In this document: piece by piece, positions 55,155-64,000 of the stretch
Numbering within the stretch: position 1 is the stretch's first letter
Layout of the letters: every line of letters starts with the position of its first letter
NCBI GenBank assembly: GCA_938084835.1
Contig: CALKER010000012.1
Location: 1-64,000, forward strand
Source: an uncultured Thermoguttaceae bacterium
GTDB lineage: Bacteria > Planctomycetota > Planctomycetia > Pirellulales > Thermoguttaceae
DNA: 64,000 nt
Reading direction: 5' to 3'
Program-made: the position numbers and the translations under genes
The notes under the pieces: model-generated
Told to the model about the DNA's origin: nothing
Seen by the model: the letters and a program-made list of their open reading frames with translations, nothing else
The model's database searches: none

Positions 55155-57572
55155 CTAGCGGCCGGCCCGACCCGATCGAATGACCTCTAAAGGCAATTCC
55201 TGACGGTACCGGTCTTGATATAGGCCGATCGACTCAAGTCCTATCGGTCGGAAGCCGAGCTCCCGCCAAATAGTAGCATCCTCTCGAACCCGAAAGTTAC
55301 CTGGTGCCTCCACCACTAGTGCTGCTTCCTTGGTGCCAACCCAATTCGGACCTACGAAATTTGCCCGGCTATCGCGGAGGAAAAAGCTCTCGCAATCAAC
55401 GGCGGCATTTCGATAAATCCAGTTGGCGTTAGGGTTTTCTTCCAGGCGAGCCAGCTCCGGATATCGCGAAAGGTATAGTTGGCGATCGATTCCCGGTCGG
55501 TCCAGACGACCGGAAATAAACTCTTGCCAATGCTTGGGCGCCCAAGGCGAGAAGCTGATGGCAGCCATGCAATCCACAAACAGATTGTTGTCCACAATGT
55601 TATCCTTTCCTCCGTGGATTTGAACACCCCCGAAGCCTCGCCGCCCCACACTGGCCCGATAGAAGATATTGCCGTAGATTAGGTTCCCTGAAATCCCGTC
55701 GTCCAATCGAATTCCGGCCCGATAAAGGGCATCGGTCTCCCAGGCTCGCTCCCAACCCCCGAGATGATGCCAATAGTTGTAACGGAAGATATTGCCACGG
55801 AAGGTAGGATCACCATGCATATCGATTCCGCCTTGGTCATCGGACTCCATGACCACACGAAAGACCTCATTGAATTCCACCAGATGATCATTTCCATCGA
55901 TGCGGAAGGCACTCGAACCGATGTCGTGCACTAAGTTGTGGGCGACACGTTGGCCTACCCCGCGCACGAGTACCGCGGGCGTGTAGGTATGATCGATCCG
56001 CGACAAATGATAGATGTGGCAATTTTCTACGAAGTTGTTGCCTCGAGTCAGGGTGTGACGGTCTCCCCCGTGTAACAGAATTCCTCCGCGGCCCAAAGTG
56101 TGGATATCGCAGGACAGCACGCCACAACCAAGGCAGTCGGTTGTGCCCTCGAAACCACCGTCGGGACCCGCTTCTTGAAAGACGATGCCGTCGCCGGCAA
56201 AACAGCGAATGGTGCAGCCGGCAAATACGCAGTGCTTCGCGCCGCGAACATGAATAGCATCAACGGCACCTAGCTCCCAGGTCAACCCCTCAAAGCGGAC
56301 ATGACCTGTCCCTTCAAGCACAAGAAGCGGCTCTTCGAGCACAGAAAGCTCCACTTCCGCTCGATCAGGATCGCCAGGTAACCATATGTACAGTATTGCC
56401 CTATCGCGATCGATATACCATTCGCCGGGCTGATCGAGCTCACAAAGCAAATTTAAAGCGAAAAAAGGCCGGTCGGCTCCAAAACCGTACCTTGAATACG
56501 GCTTACGTAAGTAAATCGCGCCGGACTTCGGATCAATCTTCTCCACTTGCTCATAACTATCAGCCCAACCCCAAAACCAGTACCCGTACAGAAGCAGCTG
56601 TGGCTCATTGGCCCAACGACTGAGTCGGGGGTCAGGGAAGAAAATGGGCCCGGAGGCACTTCCCCGGCCCGCCCAGCTGTCGATGGGATTCTGGTCGCTG
56701 ACTTTTGAGATGCGTGCAAATCCCTCGTTAGGCCAGCGTGCTAACTGGAGAGGCTTTTTGTTCCAGTAAAGTTCATTCACCGGATAGGTGCGAAACCCGC
56801 GACCACTGGCAAAGCCCCCGAGCACAAGGGGCCGAACCTTCTCCATACCGAACTCTCGAAGGTCCACTTGGTGCACGTGTCCGCGGGATTTTTCGGGAAG
56901 ACGGTCCAGGACCGCTCGGTCTGTCACGGGGCGGAATTTGTTGAGCCTAATCCCACCAGAAAAAATTGGTCTTTCCCCCGGTGCCGCCCGGTACAAGATT
57001 GGCGACTCTGGGGTCCCCGAGTCTTCCGCCGTGAGGCGAAACGTGGCCTGTACCGGATACCGGCCTTCGCGGATCAAGACCGCCACACCACCCCGGGGCA
57101 GTCCCTGCGTCCGTTTCAAATGCCGGATCGCGTCGCGCGCCTTTTCTAACGTTCTGAAAGGCCGTTCGGCAGTCCCCGGATTCTCATCATTGCCATCAAG
57201 CGCTACGAAGAACTTCACCGGCGGATCAAGATCGGGCAGCTCTCGGGGGAAACTTTGCGGGGGGCGAAACGCACCGGCGCGCCCATAGCGCTCCAAATCG
57301 ACCAATAGCTCAGCAGCTTCCTGGCGGTGGTGGGCAGGGATTCTTTCGGACTGAGCAACCTGGGATAACAACTTTCGGGCTTTGGCTAAATCTCCATCAA
57401 GCCACGCTACCCGGGCTTCCCGGAAGAGCGGCACACTTATCGGTATATCAGCTCGCACGTGGGAAGCGCAAAGCAATGCTACCGTCCCGAGCACGACTGC
57501 CAAATGTCCCATGCGAAACCGAATGGAAGCAGCGTCACCACGGCGACATAAAGGGATTGATTTTGCAAGCAT
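55155..57572 (-). CDS. Exported right-handed parallel beta-helix protein
   Basis: An 805-aa product. The signal peptide (MGHLAVVLGTVALLCASHVRA) sits after about 20 basic residues. A short helical repeat region follows (VAWLDGDLAKARKLLSQVAQSE). The DUF1565-like opening KFFVALDGNDENPGTAERPF leads into a long beta-helix: HVRFEGLTWELGAVDAIHVRGAKHCVFAGCTIRCFAGDGIVF ... NNFVENCHIYHLS ... RNIFRYNYWHHLGGW ... NNLFVDC. The NPGTxxxPF start and repeated asparagine ladders fit polysaccharide lyase or epimerase-like proteins. The substrate is unknown. GGGAGG precedes the ATG. It converges with the TPR-like gene. Confidence 0.88.
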   Translation of the reverse strand: MLAKSIPLCRRGDAASIRFRMGHLAVVLGTVALLCASHVRADIPISVPLFREARVAWLDGDLAKARKLLSQVAQSERIPAHHRQEAAELLVDLERYGRAGAFRPPQSFPRELPDLDPPVKFFVALDGNDENPGTAERPFRTLEKARDAIRHLKRTQGLPRGGVAVLIREGRYPVQATFRLTAEDSGTPESPILYRAAPGERPIFSGGIRLNKFRPVTDRAVLDRLPEKSRGHVHQVDLREFGMEKVRPLVLGGFASGRGFRTYPVNELYWNKKPLQLARWPNEGFARISKVSDQNPIDSWAGRGSASGPIFFPDPRLSRWANEPQLLLYGYWFWGWADSYEQVEKIDPKSGAIYLRKPYSRYGFGADRPFFALNLLCELDQPGEWYIDRDRAILYIWLPGDPDRAEVELSVLEEPLLVLEGTGHVRFEGLTWELGAVDAIHVRGAKHCVFAGCTIRCFAGDGIVFQEAGPDGGFEGTTDCLGCGVLSCDIHTLGRGGILLHGGDRHTLTRGNNFVENCHIYHLSRIDHTYTPAVLVRGVGQRVAHNLVHDIGSSAFRIDGNDHLVEFNEVFRVVMESDDQGGIDMHGDPTFRGNIFRYNYWHHLGGWERAWETDALYRAGIRLDDGISGNLIYGNIFYRASVGRRGFGGVQIHGGKDNIVDNNLFVDCMAAISFSPWAPKHWQEFISGRLDRPGIDRQLYLSRYPELARLEENPNANWIYRNAAVDCESFFLRDSRANFVGPNWVGTKEAALVVEAPGNFRVREDATIWRELGFRPIGLESIGLYQDRYRQELPLEVIRSGRAGR

Positions 57573-59018
57573 ATTTTCCTCCCATAGTGCCCGCAGTTAG
57601 TTCGTTTGAAGCGGGTAGCATTGTGCACCCCGGAACCGCTAATCACAACCTTCCGGCAGAGCCTGGGCAGGCCAATCCGTTCAAAGGGCCGGCACTATCG
57701 ACAGCGCTGGCCGCCAAGTTAACAAGCATATCCGCCAGTAAAACGAAAATTCCGTGTTTAAAGGATAAGTGATGTTCGGAGTAGTTTCATCAGTTTTGGC
57801 GACGAATCTTTTGCGTCTTTGCTGAACTCTTCATTTTTTTGGTGAACCGGACGGGATCAGCCGCCCTCTTTTTATGTGAAGAATTGATTTCGACTCGTTC
57901 CTAATTTTGACTCGGTCTTAATACGATGAGTGGGGTATATGGGGGGGTTACGGCAGGACTACATCGCTGAGCTACGCTGGCGGCAAACCTCAGGTCATTG
58001 CTGTTGTCGCAAATTAGCAGTTGTGATTCGCGACTCAGAACGGAAAAAATCTCTAGCTTGCCCTGAATGAAATCCATAAGTCTACTAAAGCCCTAAGATG
58101 TATCATCATCGAAAAGATGTATAATCATCGAAAAAAGACGTAACCAGAAGTAATTGAAGTTGCTTAAGTTATGAAAGGCCTGATTTTAGCGCGGATTGCT
58201 TTTAGGACTCAGTCGCTCGCCCCAGGACGTTGGCATGCACTCGCGCAAAGTAACAGGTATTAACAGGAATTAATGTTTATAATCAATTTCATTTATAACC
58301 GATTTAAGTTACCGGGCTTGGAGTCACCGCGTGCGTGTTGCCGACCTCGTTGGAACTAGCGAACTGTCAGATGGGATGGTGAAACTTATAACAAGAATTG
58401 ATTCCAGACTAAGCGCTAACTGAGTATTGTGGCCTCCGAAATCAATGTTTTGGGAGTTCGGCTTGGCTTACCCGCAAAAGGTGGCGAGGTAAGTGCTAAC
58501 TTGGGATAAAGAATTCTAAAAAGCCGGGAAAGCGGAAGATTTAAAACGGGAAGATTTGGACCCAAACGGGGGAAGAAATCGGCGTCCTCGGCCTCTCGCC
58601 GCGCACAATACCGGTACGACCTAATCGCGCGGGAAGCAGTCGTGCTCGAAATCAAAAACCGCGTATTCGAAATCAAAAACCACCATGAGAAGTGGCCTAA
58701 ATTGGGCACATCGCGATGATTCGTCGCAAGTATCGGTAACAAACAGGAGCCTCTCGTTTGTTGAAGAAAGGATCGCATCGGCGATGAATGGGCAGATAAG
58801 TTCGGTAAAGATTCGAGGGCGGCATTAGCTCCTAACTTTGCGGGCAAGAATGAGAACTTTGATTATATCAAAAATAATATTCCTCGGTCTACGGGCTTGG
58901 GGCAATTCTTAAAATTCCAAGTTTATTTAGACTGTTAGGATTACTTCGATCACGGTAGCAACTGCGTTGACGAAGCCATTTTTTTCGCGATGCCGTGCAA
59001 AAGCTGGATGAGTCACTT
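57573..59018. other. 1.4-kb stretch without a recognisable gene before ilvN
   Basis: AT-rich for much of its length. It holds short direct repeats: AAGATGTATMATCATCGAA twice at 58095-58132 (period 19), and TCGAAATCAAAAACC at 58646-58660 and 58667-58681 (period 21). No coding frame has family likeness. The ilvN promoter should be at the right end. Confidence 0.45.
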
Positions 59019-59567
59019 ATGAGACACATATTGTCAGCCCTTGTCCAAAACGTGCCGGGTGTGCTATCCCACATCTCTGGGATGTTGGCATCGAGGGGAT
59101 ATAACATCGATAGCTTGGCCGTGGGGGAGACAGAGGACCCCCGGTTGTCCCGCATGACCTTTGTGGTCATGGGAGACGACGCGGTCCTCGAGCAGGTGCG
59201 AAAGCAGCTGGAGAAGATTGTGACCGTGGTGCGAGTCGATGATATAAGTTCGCAGGATTATGTCGAACGCGACCTGATGCTCATTAAGGTAAAGGCACCG
59301 CCAGGAAAGCGAAGCGAAATCCGCGAGCTCACGGACATATTTCGCGGGCGGATTGTCGACGTGTCCCACGATACTGTTATTATCGAAATCTCAGGTCCGG
59401 AGCGTAAAATCGAGTCATTTATTGACTTGATGAGACCGTTCGGCATTATCGAGCTGGCCCGGACCGGCCGAATTGCCTTGGTCCGCGGTAGCCGAAGATT
59501 GCTCAACGGCAACTCCGACACCCCGGTGGATTTGGAGGAAACCCAAAGAACTGCGGGGACATTTTGA
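59019..59567 (+). CDS. ilvN: Acetolactate synthase small (regulatory) subunit
   Basis: Regulatory subunit that brings valine feedback control to acetolactate synthase. The 182-aa product has the ACT domain MRHILSALVQNVPGVLSHISGMLASRGYNIDSLAVGETEDP ... RMTFVV and the C-terminal ALS_ss_C domain (RDLMLIKVKAPPGKRSEI ... DIFRGRIVDVSHDTVIIEISG ... LMRPFGIIELARTGRIAL). An upstream GTG at 58995 is in frame, but family proteins begin at MRH. The catalytic subunit gene (ilvB) is not adjacent and not in the window. ilvC follows after 680 bp on the same strand. Confidence 0.94.
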   Translation: MRHILSALVQNVPGVLSHISGMLASRGYNIDSLAVGETEDPRLSRMTFVVMGDDAVLEQVRKQLEKIVTVVRVDDISSQDYVERDLMLIKVKAPPGKRSEIRELTDIFRGRIVDVSHDTVIIEISGPERKIESFIDLMRPFGIIELARTGRIALVRGSRRLLNGNSDTPVDLEETQRTAGTF

Positions 59568-60247
59568 ACCTTCGCGCCTTATTGGTTGCCACACCTCTCT
59601 CGCCCCAATAACAATTTCGCGGGATGGGTGTGAAATGAATTCACCGGAGGGAACTTTGCTCAAAGCCTTGTCAGCTACCGTGGCAAAAGAGGCAGTTCTA
59701 GGGCGAGTTCGGCAACCGAAATGCGGGATCGGTTACTGCTAAACGATGTCCCCCGCCAAACCCAAGTAAATTATGGCTTGCCCACCTTTACCTGGTGGGA
59801 ATCTACTACCGATTCTTCTCAAGGTATGCTTGAGATTCCTACTCCAGAATGCTTTGTTTTGGTCGCTTTTGCCCGCCAGAACTCCTCCATGTACAACCGC
59901 AAAAGTGTGAGACCGTCCCGCACCCAGATTCGCGTAAGAGGAGTTTCTGAGGGGTAATTTACGCGGGCGCCCTTGTAGGCTAAGATAACGACCTCAACTT
60001 GCCGTAAACCCACCGCCAAGCATTCCGGTGGGAAATCTGCGGTTGAGTTGAGTTTGGGCCTGGGCCGTGAAGGCCCGAAACAGTTTTTCGCAAGCGTTCG
60101 GTAGTTTTCGCTCGTTGCGCCGAGACAGTGCCGATACGCGTCGCAAGTAGTCAATTTTTTGCTCTCGGCATATCTTGACGGCGGAAGCAAGCCGAAAGGA
60201 TCGTGGAGCCAGGTTTTAGGTGAACAAATGATCAAAGGAGAAGGATT
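59568..60247. other. Gap between ilvN and ilvC
   Basis: 680 bp with no gene I can support. I looked for a branched-chain leader peptide or attenuator and found none. A long - strand frame across it continues into ilvC in another phase and is a shadow. Confidence 0.4.
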
Positions 60248-61252
60248 ATGCCGGCCAAGATTTATTATGATGGGGACGCCGATCTCAATCTTATCAAGGA
60301 CAAAACGATCGCTATTCTTGGGTATGGTTCGCAGGGGCACGCTCACGCGCAGAATCTCCGCGACAGCGGGGTAAAAGTTGTAGTGGCGGAGCTCCCCGGC
60401 ACGCCCAACTTCCAGCTTGCCGTCTCGCATGGGTTTCAGCCAATAGGCACCGAGGAAGCGGTACGTCAAGGCGATATTATAACAATCCTCATTCCCGATG
60501 AAATCCAGCCCGAAGTTTTCCGCACACAGATTCGGCCCAATCTTTCGGCGGGTAAACTGATCATTTGTTCCCATGGTTTCAACTATCATTACGGGCAGTT
60601 TGAAATTCCCCCCGGTGTGGCCATTGCTTTGGTAGCTCCGAAGGGCCCTGGCCACTTGTTACGCTCAGAATTCGTCCGCGGTGCCGGTGTCCCATGTCTG
60701 ATTGCTGTGGGGGAAAATGCCACGGAAGAGACTTTCAAAATGGCTCTGGCCTATGCCAAGGCTATTGGAGGCACGAGGGCCGGGGTTATCGAGACCACGT
60801 TTGCCGAGGAAACGGAGACCGACCTATTTGGTGAACAAGTGGTCCTTTGCGGAGGGGTCTCAGCCTTGGTGAAAGCTGCCTTCGAGGTACTGGTTGAAGC
60901 CGGTTACCAGCCCGAACTTGCCTACTTTGAGTGCATGCACGAGCTCAAGCTCATTGTGGATCTCTTCTACCAGGGAGGGTTAAATTATATGCGGTACAGC
61001 GTCTCAAATACGGCCGAGTACGGTGATTACACCCGTGGGTCTCGAATCATCACTGAAGAAACAAAAAAGGAAATGTGGAAGATCCTCGACGAAATTCGCA
61101 GTGGGCAATTTGCGCGGGAATGGATCTTGGAAAACAAAGCTAATGCACCCGCATTTAAAGCAATGCGTCGCCGGGAACGACAGCATCCCATCGAGGAAGT
61201 AGGGAGGAGACTCCGAAAGATGATGTCGTGGATTGATGCCAAGGAAGTTTAA
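60248..61252 (+). CDS. ilvC: Ketol-acid reductoisomerase, class I
   Basis: Converts acetolactate to 2,3-dihydroxyisovalerate in branched-chain amino acid synthesis. The 334-aa class I form has the dinucleotide loop [19 protein letters not shown] (GxGxxG at 25-30), [24 protein letters not shown], the Mg-binding [15 protein letters not shown] and [18 protein letters not shown]. The loop that reads the cofactor's 2'-phosphate is VAELPGTPN (46-54): an acidic Glu at the strand end and no Arg, unlike the usual GxRxGS/GQRPGG. NADH use is therefore conceivable. AAAGGAGAAGG precedes the start. Confidence 0.96.
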   Translation: MPAKIYYDGDADLNLIKDKTIAILGYGSQGHAHAQNLRDSGVKVVVAELPGTPNFQLAVSHGFQPIGTEEAVRQGDIITILIPDEIQPEVFRTQIRPNLSAGKLIICSHGFNYHYGQFEIPPGVAIALVAPKGPGHLLRSEFVRGAGVPCLIAVGENATEETFKMALAYAKAIGGTRAGVIETTFAEETETDLFGEQVVLCGGVSALVKAAFEVLVEAGYQPELAYFECMHELKLIVDLFYQGGLNYMRYSVSNTAEYGDYTRGSRIITEETKKEMWKILDEIRSGQFAREWILENKANAPAFKAMRRRERQHPIEEVGRRLRKMMSWIDAKEV

Positions 61253-61330
61253 CAAATCTGATCTCGCGGCGTAAGACAAGGTCTGAGATGGAGCCAAGAT
61301 TTGTCCTTTCGGGTCATTAAATGACGAATC

Positions 61331-62062
61331 TTACGGTGAAGACAATCGGCGAAGAGCTTCTTCGGCAGCCTGACGGACGATGAAGTGCTCCGAGGTGGTG
61401 AGCGTCTGGAGTGTTTGAATCGCTTCTGGCGGTACAGTTGGCAGGAAGGAGAGCGATTCGGCAGCCTCAGCCTGAACGATAGGTTCTGGATCGCGCAGGG
61501 CTTCCACCAGCGCCAACGTAACCTCCTGAGGAATCGGTCGCTTGGCGGCTGCAATTTTTCCAAGGGCCCGAGCAGCAGCGCTGCGGACTTGCGGTTCCGG
61601 ATCACTGCAAAGGGCTTGCCTAAGGCTGCTTAGGCACGGGCTGCTGCAATCGCCAATTTCGCCTAAGGCAATGGCGGCCAATTCTCGTCCAGACCAAGTT
61701 TTATCCGCCAAGGCCTTTGCTAAAGCCGGCGCTGCATCAGCCGCTTGGGGCCCCAGTTTGGCCAATACTTCAGCCGCTGCCGTCCTTGTTTCCGACCTGG
61801 ATGTGCTTTCAAGTAGTGGGCAAACCAAAGGTACGACCCGTCCACCCCGTGCAGCCAATTCCGCCACCGCTTGCCGGCGGGCCAGGGGATTGCGATGTGT
61901 CAACATTTTCACACACTGAGAATCGGAGAGCTGCCGAAAGTCGCTGCCCTCACGGGCAAGGGAAGTACTCGGCGGCCGGTGTTCACAACCAGTGCTCACG
62001 GGAAGAAGAACCAGAATCAAGACAGCCGTGAGGAAGAGGGACCCAATTCGTCGTCCGATCAT
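61331..62062 (-). CDS. HEAT-repeat lipoprotein
   Basis: A 243-aa protein. The N-terminus MIGRRIGSLFLTAVLILVLL ends in the lipobox STGC with Cys26. From about residue 50 come four to five HEAT/PBS-lyase-type repeats: NPLARRQAVAELAARGGRVVPLV, SETRTAAAEVLAKLGPQAADAAP, SGRELAAIALGEIGDCSSP, EPQVRSAAARALGKIAAAKRP, EPIVQAEAAESLSFLP, EHFIVRQAAEEALRRL. It is probably a protein-interaction scaffold at a membrane. The frame opens earlier (62212), but the lipoprotein signal fixes the start. It converges with ilvC. Confidence 0.82.
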   Translation of the reverse strand: MIGRRIGSLFLTAVLILVLLPVSTGCEHRPPSTSLAREGSDFRQLSDSQCVKMLTHRNPLARRQAVAELAARGGRVVPLVCPLLESTSRSETRTAAAEVLAKLGPQAADAAPALAKALADKTWSGRELAAIALGEIGDCSSPCLSSLRQALCSDPEPQVRSAAARALGKIAAAKRPIPQEVTLALVEALRDPEPIVQAEAAESLSFLPTVPPEAIQTLQTLTTSEHFIVRQAAEEALRRLSSP

Positions 62063-62698
62063 GGGAGGCAACTTTTTCTGAGCTCTTCCGCAAAGTGGGG
62101 TCAATCGCATCCGACTGGACCGCCCGATTACGGATTGGCACGAACGGCCCCTTTCACTGCTCACCCCGATGATCCTGTTCCGCCGGTGCCAGCATATCCT
62201 AACAATCATCACCAGCTTCCGGTTGTTATAGATGGCTCCGATCGCCTAGCGGCAGGAACACTCACAGGTGAAGCGGTCACCCGACGCTCTCATGCTGGCC
62301 CGAGCGGCTGGCATCCACGACTAGTTATTTGTCCGAAAACCTCCGATTGTCAAGCGGCCGGTTTTGTGAAGGTCCTGCCGCCCGCCCGAAGCAGGGTTCA
62401 GGGTCATCGTACGAGACTCAGTGGCTCGCATTTAATGTCGAACCAGGGAATTCCTGCCGCCTTTACCGAGGAAGTATTGTAATGAATTTTAGTGGGCAAA
62501 GCTGTCAAAATCGCAGCCACCGGTTGCTCAAAGTATAATTGGGCGAGCTCTGAAGAAGTTTAAGGTGGGAACAGAAAGGTGGTCTTTGCCCCTTCGGAGC
62601 ATTGGTTGGGTGACTGTAAACCGCGGCAATGTTGGGAATTGACGACGCTTTCCTGCGGCGAAAACCAGGCCGCTTCTCCACCGAAAGGAGCCAAGCGG
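62063..62698. other. Gap between diverging genes
   Basis: About 640 bp between the HEAT lipoprotein (-) and the aldolase-like gene (+). It should contain both promoters; no gene seen. Confidence 0.4.
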
Positions 62699-63886
62699 AT
62701 GGAAAAATCCCTAGATCGTAAATTGGCGAGGCTCCGGGAAGATCCCTCCCGGCCGGATTTTATTCTGGCCGACGCCAAAGATGCCGATATGGCATACGGC
62801 TTAGCGGCACCAGGTCGGAGTCCCGAGTACCACGGTCACGAGGCCCGCTTTCGCTCTTTGGCCGAGTATCGCCAGTCCATGCGCGAAATCGTGACCCAGG
62901 GACTAGTCGACATCATGTTGATGAGCGCAAGTAGTAATGAAATCCTTACCATTCGCGAGCGACTCTTCGATGATAGCATGGTCACGCCGGCCGTCCGGGC
63001 CAACGATACCACTGACATATGGCTTGCCACCGGAACAGGCCGGTATAGCACACAACCTTCTTTGCCTTTCCGGACAGCCACAATTGATCATATCATGTGT
63101 GGCAAAGTGGAATGCCGGCCGGAAGAACGACATCTCGGAGCTAACCTAGGGCTGTATTCGGTAACCTTCAATAACGATGCCGAGCTTGACCGGCAGACTT
63201 TAGAAGCCTACAAAGCATTTCGGTTGGAGGCCGAGGCCAAAGGCTTTCGTCATTTTTTGGAGGTTTTCGATCCCAATGCTCCTGGGGAGCATTGTCCGGC
63301 TGACGTGGCTCGATTCATCAACGATCACATCGCTCGCACGCTTGCGGGAGTGACAAGTGCCGCTCGACCCCTGTTCCTCAAAATCCCCTATCATGGGCCC
63401 CAAGCGATGGAGGCACTAGTTCGTTACGACCCCACACTGATTGTGGGAATTCTTGGGGGTTCGGCCGGAACCACCTACGACGCCTTCTACATGCTGTGGG
63501 AGGCGAAAAAGTACGGGGCCCGAGCTGCACTTTACGGTCGCAAAATTAATAGCGCCGAGCACCAACTCACGTTCGTGTACTTTTTGCGGCTCATTGCCGA
63601 CGACCAGATCTTGCCGGACGAAGCGGTTCGAGCTTATCACGGAGCCCTCCAAAAGCTGGGCATTGCACCCCATCGGTCGTTGGAGGAGGATCTTCGGCTT
63701 ACTCATACCAGCACAGGATATGGCCCGAGTACTGCCGCGATACCTACGAGCTCCCGCCCCAAAGCCGTCTCCCCGCCAACCACTCCGCGACATCTCCCCT
63801 GGGAAGAGCTCCCTGATTTCTCGAAGATGTCCCCAGCCGAGAAGGCTCGCTGGAACTTGGAGAGGTGGAAGAGGATCATCGGCTGA
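62699..63886 (+). CDS. Aldolase-like TIM-barrel protein
   Basis: A 395-aa product. DFILADAKDADMAYGLAAPG at residues 20-40 resembles the start of LacD/class I aldolases. LVDIMLMSASSNEILTIRERLF, FRHFLEVFDPNAPGEHCP, ARPLFLKIPYHGPQAMEALV with a possible Schiff-base lysine, LIVGILGGSAGTTYDAF and ALYGRKINSAEHQL match successive barrel strands. The tail is Pro-rich and ends in PAEKARWNLERWKRIIG. The exact reaction is not clear; the family occurs in planctomycetes with unknown substrate. The start at 62699 has GAAAGGAG upstream; the frame is open 40 codons earlier but without likeness. Confidence 0.75.
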   Translation: MEKSLDRKLARLREDPSRPDFILADAKDADMAYGLAAPGRSPEYHGHEARFRSLAEYRQSMREIVTQGLVDIMLMSASSNEILTIRERLFDDSMVTPAVRANDTTDIWLATGTGRYSTQPSLPFRTATIDHIMCGKVECRPEERHLGANLGLYSVTFNNDAELDRQTLEAYKAFRLEAEAKGFRHFLEVFDPNAPGEHCPADVARFINDHIARTLAGVTSAARPLFLKIPYHGPQAMEALVRYDPTLIVGILGGSAGTTYDAFYMLWEAKKYGARAALYGRKINSAEHQLTFVYFLRLIADDQILPDEAVRAYHGALQKLGIAPHRSLEEDLRLTHTSTGYGPSTAAIPTSSRPKAVSPPTTPRHLPWEELPDFSKMSPAEKARWNLERWKRIIG

Positions 63887-64000
63887 TTGAGGCCGTGGTG
63901 GTGAATCAAAGGTTCGTTCGATGGGACGGTTCAGCCGCTCTTCACCTACATGTCAAAATCGCGAAGGCCCCTGCAGTACGCCATGAATCAGGCCGTGCAT
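63887..64000. other. Right edge
   Basis: No feature recognised in the last 114 bp. Confidence 0.4.

Noticed and set aside
59633..59742. 35-codon frame after ilvN considered as an attenuator leader peptide
   Set aside because: No run of Leu, Val or Ile codons and no following terminator/antiterminator hairpins.
59819..60655. 278-codon - strand frame across the ilvN-ilvC gap
   Set aside because: About 400 bp of it lie antisense to ilvC; composition is not protein-like.

Overview
The window looks like a planctomycete chromosome, probably of the Pirellulales/Thermogutta kind. The 16S rRNA gene has the planctomycete-style 5' end (GGCGTGGATTAGGCATGC) and stands alone, with its own promoter and terminator and no 23S or tRNA beside it. 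There are two DUF1559 'pseudopilin' genes, a DUF1573 protein, several Tat-dependent proteins, a CpaB/CpaC/CpaE/TadE set, and roomy GC-rich genes separated by long gaps. By my count about 30 % of the window lacks a supportable gene. No tRNA, insertion sequence, transposase or cas gene was seen. The genus is an inference; nothing here was searched against a database.

Layout. (1) 1-7107, + strand: the first half of a Tad/Flp pilus locus. It runs from a GEMM-I cyclic-dinucleotide riboswitch through Flp pilin, terminator, a small membrane peptide, prepilin peptidase, TadE, CpaB and secretin to a repeat-filled gap and CpaE/TadZ. The motor and platform genes (cpaF, tadB, tadC) are not in the window. 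(2) 7179-9164, - strand: the monocistronic 16S gene with hairpin terminator, boxA-like leader and a TTGACA/TAAAAT promoter. (3) 9929-13351, - strand: a probable four-gene operon of a UroD-like methyltransferase, a 67-aa protein, a corrinoid protein and a DUF1573 protein. (4) 14026-20158, - strand: a glycosyltransferase, a UbiD-type decarboxylase, a Tat-exported Gfo/Idh/MocA oxidoreductase and a sugar-phosphate isomerase-like TIM barrel. (5) 20159-22638: a 2.5-kb stretch without a recognisable gene. (6) 22639-30141: ileS, a PurN-like formyltransferase, and on the - strand a large alpha/beta hydrolase. (7) 30538-31041: two neighbouring families of palindromic repeats spaced 58-61 bp, resembling a decayed CRISPR array.

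(8) 31218-36661: a small secreted protein, a membrane-anchored excisionase-type HTH protein, a PilZ-like protein, trpB and trpA. (9) 37383-47553: two DUF1559 genes, each with a near-consensus promoter and followed by a lipoprotein gene. Between them lie an OppC-type permease, a DUF4838 protein and a DapA-family lyase. (10) 47865-51865, - strand: a Tat-exported deacetylase-like protein, ATP sulfurylase and an Rrf2 regulator with an operator-like repeat. (11) 52747-57572: VWA protein, TPR-like protein and parallel beta-helix protein. (12) 59019-63886: ilvN, ilvC, a HEAT-repeat lipoprotein (-) and an aldolase-like protein.

How it fits together. Biosynthetic genes (trpBA, ilvN, ilvC, purN, sat) are scattered among planctomycete-specific envelope and carbohydrate genes. 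A riboswitch in front of the pilin and a PilZ-like protein elsewhere point to cyclic-dinucleotide control of attachment. The most unusual items are the riboswitch-controlled pilin, the decayed CRISPR-like array, the repeats before cpaE and the operator-like repeats before the Rrf2 gene.
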